NCBI GenBank assembly: GCA_003550325.1
Contig: QKWP01000499.1
Coordinates: 226,429 to 290,428, forward strand
Length of the DNA stretch: 64,000 bases
Reading direction: 5' to 3'
Source: Gigaspora rosea
Lineage: Eukaryota; Glomeromycota; Glomeromycetes; Diversisporales; Gigasporaceae
The position numbers were made by a program, and so were the translations under genes. The notes beneath the pieces are model-generated. The model worked only from the letters and a program-made list of their open reading frames with translations. It had not been told where the DNA came from and did not search any database. This document shows, one piece after another, positions 54,590 to 64,000 of this stretch. Numbering within the stretch: the stretch's first letter is position 1; the number at the start of each line of letters is the position of its first letter.

Positions 54590-56760
54590 CATATGATGAT
54601 AAATTCGAACGAAATTTTATACTAAGGGAGGAAGAGGTTTATATGATTATTACTTTCATTATACTTCCAGATATGCACTTTATACATTTTCATTTCTTAG
54701 AGAAAATTTTGATTCATAATTTCGGCATTTTGATTCATATCTAATCAGATCTGTTGGTATCCGTATCGGGATATCAAACTTCGGCAATTTTATTTTTCCG
54801 TGTCAGGATGTTATCAACTTGGTAGTAATCGTATATGATGATAAAAGTGGTTGTACAATTCTAATCAATCACTCTCACTAATATTTTGAGCGGTTACTTT
54901 CAAAAACTGGAAAAAAGAAAAGTGTCAAATAACAAGAAGTTTCTATCAATCGAACGAACTTTTACACTAAGGGATGTTTTTTCTTATTATTTCTTTCATT
55001 TTTATACTTCCGAATATTCACTTTATATATTCGTTTCTTAGGGAAATTTTGATTCATAAATTCGGCAATTTGATTCATATCGAATCAGATCTGTCAGGTA
55101 TCCGTGTTGGGATATCAAACTTCGGCAATTTGATCTTTAACAAGATTAAATCTGTCAGACATCCGTGTCGGGATGTTATCAATATTAGGAGTAATCGTAT
55201 ATGATGTAAAAGTGGTTGTACAATCACGCTCACAAAATTCTGAACAATTACTGTCAAAAAAAAGAAAAGAGCAGAAAGAATCCTATCAAATAACAAGAAA
55301 CTGATCTTCAAGAATTAATAAAGATGATGTTATTCTTTTCTACACTATCAATCGAATTATACTAAGGGTATTTTTTTATATTATCATTTCTTTCATTTTT
55401 ATACTTCCAGATATTCACTTTATATATTTGTTTCTTATCGGCAATTTGATTATATTGAATCAGATCTATTAGTATCAATATCGGGATTTCCTACTTTGGC
55501 AATTTGATCTTTAACAAGATTAAATCTGTCAAACATCCATGTTGGGATGTTATCAACTTGGGAATAACATATGATGATAAATTCGAATGAACTTTTATAC
55601 TCAGGAAGGTTTATATGATTATTTTTTCATTTTTATACTTCTGGATATTCACTTTATACATTCGTTTCTTAGGGAAAATTTTGATTCATAATTTCGGCAA
55701 TTTGATCCATATCGAATCTGATCTGTCAGGTATCCATGTCGGGATATCCAACTTCGGCGATTTGATCTTTAAAAAGATTAAATCTGTCAGACATTCATGT
55801 CGGGATGTTACCAACTTTGGAAGTAATCGTATATGATGATAAATTATATCAAAGTGGTTGTACAATTCTAATCAATCACGCTAACTAATATTCTGAGCGA
55901 TTACTTTCAAAAAAACTGGCAAAAACAAAAGAATCCTGCCAAATAACAAGAAATTGATCTTCAAGAATTAAGCAAGATAGTTATTCTTTCTACACTATCA
56001 ATTGAACAATCTTTTATAATAAGGGAGTTTTTTTTATATGGTTATTTCTTTCATTTTAATACTTCTGGATATTCACTTTATACATTCGTTTCTTAGGGAA
56101 AATTTTGTTTCATAACTTCTTCGGCAATTTGATTCCTATCGAATCATATCTGTCAGGTATCCGTGTCAGGATATCCAACTTCGGCGATTTGATCTTTAAA
56201 AAGATTAAATCTGTCAGACATCCGTGTCGGGATGTTATCAACTTTGAAAGTAATCGTATATGATGATAAATTATATAAAAAGTGGTTGTACAATTCTAAT
56301 CAATCACGATAACTAATATTCTGAGCGATTACTTTCAAAAAACTGGCAAAAACAAAAGAATCCTGCCAAATAACAAGAAATTGATCTTCAAGATAAAGTT
56401 ATTCTTTTCTATGCTATCAATCGAATGAACTTTTATCTAAGTGAGTTTTTTTATATTATTATTTCATTCAATTTTATGCTTCCGGATATTCACTTTATAC
56501 ATTCGTTTCTTAAGGAAAATGTGATTCATAATTTTGGCAATATCGAATCAGTTATCCATGTCAGGATATCCAACTTCAACAATTTGATCTTTAACAAGAT
56601 TAAATCTTTCAGACATCCATGTCGGGATTTATCAACTAGGGAGTAATAAATTCTGTAAAAAAGGCTGTACAGTTCTTGTCAATCACGCTCACTAATATTC
56701 TGAGCGGTTACTTTCAAAAAACTGGCAAAAAGAAAAAGTAAAAAGAATCCCGTCAAATAA
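54590..56760 (+). repeat. ~400-bp satellite (6 units, some truncated)
   Basis: The anchor ATTCACTTTATACATTCG (with variants) recurs near 54664, 55005, 55400, 55637, 56062 and 56479. Units also share TTCGGCAATTTGAT, ATCTGTCAGRYATCC, TCGGGATRTTATCAAC and AAAGTGGTTGTACAATTC. The third unit is shortened to about 240 bp. Several 73-78-codon plus-strand frames are parallel readings of the unit and are not taken as genes. Confidence 0.85.
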
Positions 56761-57830
56761 AGTATTCACCGACCATCCAATTGTCAAGATTTTGGCAAAT
56801 AAAAGTATGCCATCCGATTATCAACCTTGAAAACCTCATAAAAATGTCCAGAATGCGATTTTACATATAGACAGTAGCTTTTTAACTCCAAACTTAAAAA
56901 AGTTAATCCGAACAGTGATAGACTCCTGGCAGACAGGGACTCAGAATATTATTTGATTGATTTAGCCAAAAACTCCAATTTATTTCATTTTGGCTAGCCG
57001 AAATCATGTGATCCCAGCTGGAATAATATTCATTTTTTGAGTCATCGTCAGAAAAAAAATTTAAATAATTAGCATTGCCAAAAGGTGTTTTAACAAAAAA
57101 TGCAAACTTCGTGGCAATGTTTCATTTAATCTTAGAATTTCATGAGAAGATCCTTCTAATGCTTCTAATGCTTGAGAAATCGCAAACTCAAGAACCAAAA
57201 ATTAAACAGCTTTTTCTTGCTTATTAAGTATTTTATTGAAATTTAGGACCGTCATTCATTTGACTCAAATCACATGTTAACGAAAGTTTTACTTCTTCAC
57301 TTTTACAAAGATACTTTATTTTTCACTTTCATTCGTAATAGGAAATTAATGAAAAAAATAAATAATAGTATGAATAAAAATAAAAATTTTCAATTTGATA
57401 TTAAAAAAAATCTCTCATCAGACATAGTTATTAAAAATATAGCATCAAATTACATTTCATCATATGAGAGTAAATAAATAATTCAGATAAAAGATGAAAG
57501 AGACCCACTCTAATATAAAAACTATTTTAATTTAGAGTTCAAAAAAAACCGGAAACATGCTTAGTCGTTAAGTCAAACTATATTTTATATCATTATATAA
57601 AAACATTATTCAGATTTACTTCAATTTACAGTTCAATTCATGCTATTGTAAAATTGCATGATTACAATATAAGCCCAAATCTGGTATTAATTCTAATGTT
57701 ATTCCGTTTTCATATTATGTTACTTTACACTTAAAGCACAGTAATAGTTCACATCACATCACTAATATATAAACGTCTCTTGAAAATTATTTAATTAAAA
57801 TAAATAAATTTTTCCTTAGTTACCCTGGCC
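56761..57830. other. Unassigned stretch
   Basis: No supported gene; a 67-codon Lys/Asn-rich plus-strand frame at 57274-57477 is typical of chance AT-rich frames. Confidence 0.4.
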
Positions 57831-57835
57831 TGGGG

Positions 57836-57990
57836 ACGTCAAATGACGCGATGGTATATCACCTACACATGAGATAGCTCATGTTCCATTAAGTCTGTCA
57901 TATGACAGCCCGGGTCCCTGGCCCCGCGGTGTAGGATCCACAACTTCAGGATCCACAGTTCCCTAATTTCCCATGATCCACAAGCCTGAT
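57836..57990. other. GC-rich island with small palindromes
   Basis: A 155-bp stretch of clearly higher GC (around half) within very AT-rich sequence. It contains GAGATAGCTC, CTGTCATATGACAG, a CCTGGCC…GGCCCCGCGG pair and three GATCCACAA / GATCCACAG direct repeats. No frame, tRNA fold or known RNA was recognised. It could be an insertion end, a structured RNA or a transferred fragment. Confidence 0.5.
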
Positions 57991-58011
57991 CATTTATACA
58001 GGTACCTAATT

Positions 58012-58142
58012 TATATTATAGAGCCATTTCTTTTATTTAAGCATGAAAAATTTTTAATCTACTATGCTTTTTTTTCTCTTTAAAAAAAGAAAAACAAAAG
58101 ATAACCTAATTTAGGTTCATTTTTTAAAGAAATGGCTCTATA
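58012..58142. mobile_element. Foldback MITE, TIR TATAGAGCCATTTCTTT
   Basis: TATAGAGCCATTTCTTT (58018-58034) and its complement AAAGAAATGGCTCTATA (58126-58142) bracket an AT-rich centre. About 125 bp. TA ends suggest a Tc1/mariner-type MITE. Confidence 0.7.
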
Positions 58143-60379
58143 CCTTTGTTCATAGAGATGTAATACTAGTCTTTTCAAAATTCTATCCAAATATATCGAA
58201 CTGTTAGGGCTGTGCATCTATTTAAAATTTTGAAAATATTTAACACCCTTAGAAGATTACCGTGTAAATTATGAATTTAGAATTGATTTTCATGAAATGT
58301 AACCCGATTCTTGTATAACTCATATATGAATTATAAGATCTTTCCTTACTTTAGAAAATGCGCTAACCATTTATACGGATTTGAGTAAGATTTTCAAAGC
58401 TAATTTTATATTGCATATTAGCATATTGTAATATGCGTATCTGCAATTGCATACTTGCAATTTACATACTGCAATTTGTAAATATGCATATACTCCACAA
58501 CTTTTCGTTTTAATTATGACAAACTATGTGTTAGACAGTATTTATCTAAGCTTCCAACATTTTTTGAATTACTTCAACATAAATTTATATATAAATTTTA
58601 AGCAATTGCAAAATTTATTTTTTTCGAATCGAATTGTTTGCCGGGTAGATAGATTGATAATCACTGATCGTCAAAGACCATTTCGAAAGAATTTACAAAA
58701 GAATATTTTACTAGCTATTTGTGTTTGTATGAACTGCGCAATTACAGACGAATTAAAAACTTTATGTTCACGTATGTACGTCGTACGTACGTAAGTAAAC
58801 GTCATATAAGTATAATTATGCACCATTATCAATCATGAAAAATTAACATATGCACATGAATTAAATCGGAAAAGTCTACATTACTGTTTGAGATTAGCGT
58901 TTACCTGAAACTGTAATTTTTTAAGCGTGTGAAATTTCTCTTCAAATGAATGCTAAACTGGCACACACAACGTAAAAGGAACTACTAGCCATTTATTCAG
59001 CGCAATTGTAAACTAATATGTGTATAAAATACAGTACAGCATGTTTGTACATCATATAATATAGGCACAACTATGCCTAAACTATTATTAATTTAACTGA
59101 AAGATTATACGTTAGAATTATAAACGTTGCCGACATCGAAAACATAATGATTCGGTTATCAAAAAAATGCGAACAGGGTATGAAAAAGCTATCATGACGT
59201 TAAGATAGTCTCAAAACATGCATGGTAAATGTTTCTGTTATGTGCGGGTGTTATTGCAACATTACCGTAATCTTCAGCAAATTGCAAATTTGTAATTATT
59301 GTGATATTCCGATCATCTGCATGATTATTCAAGTTGACATGCAGTCAACAGTTCGAAAGATGGCTAGGCAGAATGCAATGCTTACTAGTCACATGCACTA
59401 GTCAGGCAGCGCAGCAAATCAATGTTATTAAAGTTCAGACATATGACTTTTATCAACTTCCGGATCCAGCAATTATAAGGTACCGGGCAGTGCAACAAAA
59501 TCAACGTCATGGGAAAATATACTAAAATCAGACTGACCTTATATCAACTTCCGGATCCAGTAATTATGAGAAAATCATGAAATCATCATCCTGAGGCATA
59601 GTTAAGTATAACAGTATATATATAGATATAGCTGCATGACGCAGTCGCGCTAAACCAGGTACGGATGATAAACTAATAATGGCAAGGATTAAGCTTAATT
59701 TGATCAAAATTCGAAATTACGCTTTTGGCATTTAAATAGAAAGTCTAATTTTAGAAATTTTGCATCGATTTGGAAATTAATAGGCCACGTGATAATTTGT
59801 GATCATTGATAATTATTTTTCGGTAATAAAAATGTAGCTCTTCAATAGAAATTTCGGTCAGTATACGATTATATCGAAACGATAACTGCCGAAAATTATA
59901 TTATCAAACTGCATTTTTATTAGGCTGTACAATGTAAATCTTTCGTTTTACATAACATGCTATTCCAAAATCCCAGTCGACGGGTCCAATTTTCTTCTTT
60001 TTTTTTTTTTAATCGACTGTAAGCTCATGTTACATACATAAGACCACGCGCAAATTTAATTTTTTCGGGTTGAATCAGGAAATTTTTTTTGGATCTATCG
60101 GGTAATTCCAGAAAATCAAGGTCGCGATCGGGTGATACCAGAAAAAATAAATAGTAAAAACGAATAATTGGACGATTGGAATTAAAAAAAATTTTTTTTT
60201 GAAAAATTGGGTCAGCAGATTATGCAAAACGAAAAACTAACTTTGCGTAACCTTACCGAAACTTTACAGTAATTTCAATAATATCAGGAAATTAGTCATG
60301 CATAACGGAGTATATGGTTTTCTGGCATCTAGAATGGCGGGTTCGCAAAATCTTGCATTTGATTGGGCGTTAAAAACCT
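58143..60379. other. Unassigned stretch with minor repeats
   Basis: No supported gene. It contains a GCAATTTG / GCATATTG low-complexity patch (58410-58490), a palindromic GTACGTCGTACGTACG tract (58773-58792), a direct pair TATCAACTTCCGGATCCAG (59452 and 59541), and a segment at 60080-60235 related to 13320-13440. Frames at 58447-58794 and 59334-59525 have no domain. Confidence 0.4.
59628..59665 (-). mobile_element. GC-rich hairpin terminus, copy 4
   Basis: Minus strand: GTACCTGGTTTAGCGCGACT, then GCGTCATGCAGCTAT. Same family as 3268, 12808 and 13268, but the bases after the hairpin (CTATATC) are altered. Confidence 0.45.
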
Positions 60380-60739
60380 ATGATTTCACATGTCAATGTG
60401 CTGTGCTGGTGTAACATACTTCTACTGTTCGTGTTAGTTTATCGTTTTAAATCATTTAACCTTAATCACAATTTGTTCACGATCGAACTAAATCGGCCCA
60501 ATTTCATCGAGCTCTCCCAACTAATTGTAACACCGGATTTGGTATTTGTGTTATCTGAAAACGTAATACGTATTATGTATCATATGGTGGATCGAAATCA
60601 GGTAAAATATTCTCTATCATTATCAGAATGCCTTAAGATTCAAATTGTATTTATTGTGATCTATTTCGATTTTATTGTTTTACTTAATATTCTATTTAGT
60701 GGTATCAACTCACCAAAAATTACTTCACAGACAACATAG
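60380..60739 (+). CDS. Possible 119-aa membrane-associated protein, unknown
   Basis: One uninterrupted frame from ATG with a hydrophobic N-terminus (residues 5-22, a possible signal or anchor) and a second hydrophobic stretch near residues 87-107. Composition is less extreme than in most chance frames here and GC is somewhat higher. No family is recognised and no TATA box stands out. The region 60740-62862 holds no further gene that I can support; a GTAACTGTTAT-type hairpin lies at 61449-61470 and a T/A foldback at 62010-62044. Confidence 0.3.
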   Translation: MISHVNVLCWCNILLLFVLVYRFKSFNLNHNLFTIELNRPNFIELSQLIVTPDLVFVLSENVIRIMYHMVDRNQVKYSLSLSECLKIQIVFIVIYFDFIVLLNILFSGINSPKITSQTT

Positions 60740-62862
60740 TTCGCAGAGAATTTAATTATAGGTAAGGTTATCTTACAGTCGATTTATTCACAAATAAGTT
60801 TGTTTCATTGGCAGTTATACCAATGACATCAGATTTCACAGACAAATTAATTCTAGTCATTGTCGTTAGAGTTAAGTTTAAATTTACCTAAATTCTCAAA
60901 ATATCGGCATGGCGTTGTTTTGAAAATTTACGATAAAGCTGGTGTAATTTATGAAGAAATCGTTGGCTAAATATATTGTCAACAAAATGAATTCGTCTGT
61001 GAATTAACCGTCTGTAGAATAATCTTGTCTGTAAATTAATTGAACTAAGTTGTCTATAAAGTGATTGTTAGTGATTTAATACGAAATGTATAACAAAGCG
61101 TGCAAAGATAGAATGAAAATAAATTCGAAATGGCTCATTTGATAATAATGTCAACCAGAATTATGACAAGTATAATAATATTGGGCAACGTTATTGTGAT
61201 CATCGATTACCGTAACAATGACAGAGTTTAATTTATTACAATGAAAAAATAAAATATAGAGAAGTATAAGTGTTACATAATATATGTAATCGCAGAATTA
61301 ATATAAATAGAAAGGGCAAAAGTTAGTCTTTTGACTGTAACGAATAAAGAGAAGAGAAGCGTATAGTAAAGATACTTACGCCTGAAAGTTGTTTCAGTGT
61401 GTGTCTTGTTCCAAGTGAGACGTTTATAAATTGATGACCAGTTGAGAAATAACAGTTACATCCGTAACTGTATAACTCTGTGATATGCAACGTTCCTGGT
61501 TTTAGAGCGAAGCTCCCTCATTATAATACGACAGATGAAAATGAGTTGTGAAATAGTGAAATCTGCTATGATCATCGCATTATTGTAAAATCCGCCTTTA
61601 TTATAATAAAAAACATAATAAAATGTAAATTACCTACCCTAACACAATCTAGAAAGCGGCTTTCACTACCTCGCGGCTCAGATTTCATTCTGTTCTATTA
61701 TAATTACCACAAATTCATCACGAGTCACACTAATTACATAAAAACAAATGCTTCGCTCCCCGCAATTTATCTGCTCCTCTAGTTGTCAAATAAGTTAACT
61801 CAGAAATGCCTATTGCTAAAATTTTAAACGTCAAATGATTTTCTTGAAAATAAATTTTAAAATTTCGTCAAACTACTATGTGAAAATACCGATCTCAACT
61901 CTTTGCAAAATTACTTTCATGCAAAAAAATTGAACTTTTCGCCAAATTACCATCATGAGAACATTGAACTCAAAGTTTTTTAATTATTTTCGTGAAAAAA
62001 ATTTATTAAACTCATAACCCTTTTTTTTTTAAAAAAAAAAAAAATACAACCAATAATGATCCAATTATGAGCTTAAATTTAATACATACATTATCATTTA
62101 GTTGAAATTGTAATTTATGCAAAATATTTTTATCTTACAGAAATGTCGGTTTGGTATAAAAACAAATTGAAATATTTAGCTTCATTTTTTTTAAATGCAT
62201 GCAAAAGGGAAAATACTACCGGTTAACGAATCTGAAACATATGCTTACAAAAAAAAACAAAAAATTTTCAATACTTAATCTTTTGCGTTTGGTGCAATTG
62301 TTGAAGCATTATTCTTATTATTATCGATAGCTCAGAGAAAAAAAAATACTATATGTGCAATTCTTGTAAGATTATTTAATCGATTGCACGAGGTTACTGA
62401 TTAAAAGCTGTTAAATTTATGAGAGCACTAATCGTTAGAACTAAATAGCGAAAATGTTATTTAAAGAAATTTTAATAAATCTGCAATTATTACGTATGAA
62501 AAAAACATTCATAACCAATTTTATTAAAAATTATTTGCCGCAACAAAAATTAAAAAACAAACAATAAAAAATTTAAAAAAAAATTAATTAAAAAATTTTA
62601 TTTGACATGACTACATTTTTAAACTAGTAAGTACGTATTGTAAAGATATAATAATACATATTTATTTATTGGTACACGCGTACAAAAAAATAAAATTTGG
62701 CAAACTATGCCAATAATATCTACAATGCATGTAGGCTGAATACTGCACCGGCCGATATAATTTAGGATATATTGTATAACCAAAAATAAATAAATAAAAA
62801 AGCTGTATCGTTAATTCTTAATATCCAACCATCTTTTAAATTTTTTTTTTTTACAAATCCAA
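60740..62862. other. Unassigned AT-rich stretch upstream of the Sel1 gene
   Basis: Short direct wording GTCTGTRAATTAA recurs between 60835 and 61045. ACAGTTACATCCGTAACTGT near 61450 forms a hairpin, and a run of T followed by A at 62010-62044 is self-complementary. No gene, RNA or element boundaries that I can defend. Confidence 0.4.
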
Positions 62863-63976
62863 ATGGAAAACGAAGAAATTACACAAATTACCGATGTTTT
62901 CAATCGACTAAATTTCGATAACAGTCAAAGATTGGCAGATACAAACGATCCAAACATAAATTATTCGCTTGGATATTGTTACGAATATGGAATAGAAATT
63001 GAAAAGGATGAAAAAAAAGCATTCACATATTACCAAAAATCAGCAAACTTAAATAATTCTAACGGAATGTACCAAGTTGGCTATTGTTTTTATTTAGGAA
63101 TTGGAGTCGAAATCGATAAGCATAAAGCGTTTACATATTATCTGAAATCCGCAGAGGCAGGTAATTCCATGGGAATTATAAAAACTGCCTTTTGTTATTT
63201 TTATGGAATTGGCGTTGAAGAAAGTAGAGATAAATATGAAGAATGGATTAAAAAGTAAGTTTATTTTTATTTTTTTAATTATAATGTTTGTAGTTTATTT
63301 AAAGTAATATTTCTTACACAATTTTAATTATCAGGGAGTAAGCATAAAGAGCATTTATTGATCTATTTATTAGCAATTTAAGCTCATAAATACTTGTTTA
63401 TTGTTTGTGTTATTTTAGCTCGTAAGTATAAAGAATATTTAATAATTTTACTACATAAATACTCATTTACCATTACATAAAATCTTCACATTCTCATTAA
63501 TCATTTCATTCAGCGTGTGAGTTTAATAATTTTACGAAATAAAAATTGCAAAACAAGTTCACAAAACAAGTTCATAAATACTTATTTACCATTACGTGCA
63601 ATTAATTTCATTCTTATTAATTTAGTTAGTGAGTATAAAGAATATTTAATAATTTTACGAAATATAAACTGCAAACAAGTTCACAAAACAGTTCATAAAT
63701 ACTTATTTACCATTACGTATAATTCATTTCATTCAGCAAGTGTGTATTAAGAAAATTTAATAATTTTACGAAATAAAAACTGCAAAACAAGTTCACAAAA
63801 CAAGTTCATAAATATTTATTTACCATTACATTTCATTCGCATTAATTTAGTTAGCGAGTATAAAGAGCATTTAATAATTTTACGAAATAAAAACTACAAA
63901 ACAAGCTCACAAAACAAGTTCATAAATACTTATTTAATATTACGTACAATTCTTTTCATTCGCATTAATTTAGTGG
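62863..63976 (+). CDS. Sel1-repeat protein; exon 1 plus putative one-codon exons (continues past window)
   Basis: Exon 1 (62863-63254, 130 codons plus two bases) starts ATG after an A/T-rich leader. It holds about three Sel1 repeats: near residues 33-63 (Y-S-L-G-Y-C-Y-E-Y-G-I-E-I-E-K-D-E-K-K-A-F), 69-99 and 105-131. Sel1 solenoids act as scaffolds in signalling and ER quality control. The exon ends at AAAA|GTAAGT (63255); read-through would end two codons later, so splicing is likely. Downstream, AG-NNN-GT junctions occur at 63335 GGA, 63419 CTC, 63514 CGT, 63626 TTA, 63737 CAA, 63851 TTA and 63974 TGG, separated by 80-120-bp introns. In exon 1's phase the joined codons read K-D-S-V-Y-N-Y and stay open. 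The microexon reading is inference; a single long intron is the alternative. Confidence 0.65.
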
Positions 63977-64000
63977 GTGAGTATAAAGAACATTTAATAA
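63255..64000 (+). repeat. Second intron-like tandem array (7 junctions in window)
   Basis: Units grow from 80 to 120 bp and from about 63422 become clearly tandem: GTGAGTATAAAGAATATTTA, then ATAATTTTACGAAATAAAAA, then TTATTTACCATTACGT, then ATTAATTTAG. Donors read GTAAGT, GTAAGC, GTGAGT, GTGTGT and once GCGAGT; acceptors are TTTAG or TTCAG. Beyond the shared splice consensus, the intron bodies differ from those of the 3.3-10.1-kb array. The array runs off the window end. Confidence 0.75.

Noticed and set aside
54974-56646. Family of 73-78-aa genes
   Set aside because: These are parallel readings of the ~400-bp satellite, with no codon bias or domain and frame disruption in other units.

Overview
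The window is a strongly AT-rich, repeat-dominated stretch of eukaryotic nuclear DNA, most plausibly from an arbuscular mycorrhizal fungus (Glomeromycotina, Rhizophagus-like). The reasons are: very low GC; introns of about 80-120 bp opening with GTAAGT and closing with TAG or CAG; interstitial CCCTAA telomere-type tracts; Sel1-repeat, F-box/LRR and Crypton-recombinase (KIAA1958/ZMYM2-like) gene families, all known to be expanded in that group; and dense non-autonomous transposons. No rRNA, true tRNA, CRISPR or intact autonomous transposon was found. The longest reading frames are under 200 codons. The organism assignment is inference; the repeats and motifs are read from the sequence.

Layout. 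0-3.3 kb: AT-rich sequence with a 20-bp telomere-like tract and one foldback element. 3.3-10.1 kb: a long array of ~100-bp units, interrupted by a 972-bp tRNA-headed SINE and a ~1.9-kb minisatellite; each unit reads on the minus strand as an intron. 10.2-10.7 kb: two coding-like exons on the minus strand, just upstream of that array. 11-25 kb: mostly unassigned sequence with MITEs, a foldback element holding telomere repeats, CCGAAAC-rich blocks, a second SINE and a ~310-bp tandem repeat. 25.1-27.3 kb: a retroposed 2.1-kb insert with perfect 15-bp target duplications and a ~970-bp palindrome at its 5' end. 28.3-29.8 kb: a broken Crypton-type recombinase gene. 29.9-33 kb: foldback and pogo-like elements, nested. 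33.0-37.2 kb: a ~4.1-kb terminal-inverted-repeat element full of tandem repeats, with a 2.76-kb hAT-like element inside it that carries F-box/LRR gene remnants. 37.2-41.9 kb: tandem repeat arrays and a Mutator-type MITE. 41.9-45.0 kb: a diverged segmental copy of 9.3-10.9 kb, interrupted by a Harbinger-like element; an inverted relative follows at 45.7-47.3 kb. 47.4-48.3 kb: a decayed Sel1 gene cut by an ATGCGCAT-rich element. 49.9-51.2 kb: a spliced C2H2 zinc-finger/coiled-coil gene (minus). 53.6-54.3 kb: a decayed transposase-like gene. 54.6-56.8 kb: a ~400-bp satellite. 62.9 kb to the end: the best gene, a Sel1 protein whose first exon runs into a second intron-like array.

The most unusual signal is the pair of intron-like arrays. 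At every one of 33 unit junctions I located (23 on the minus strand at 3.3-10.1 kb, 3 in the duplicate at 42 kb, 7 on the plus strand at 63.3-64 kb), a 3' splice site is followed by exactly three bases (six in one case) and then a 5' splice site. The flanking splice signals are conserved while the three bases vary freely. This is the pattern expected of serial one-codon exons separated by short introns. The exons feeding both arrays end in the same reading phase, and that phase stays open across every triplet. Whether these junctions are spliced cannot be decided from DNA alone, but the pattern occurs in two arrays whose intron sequences are unrelated.
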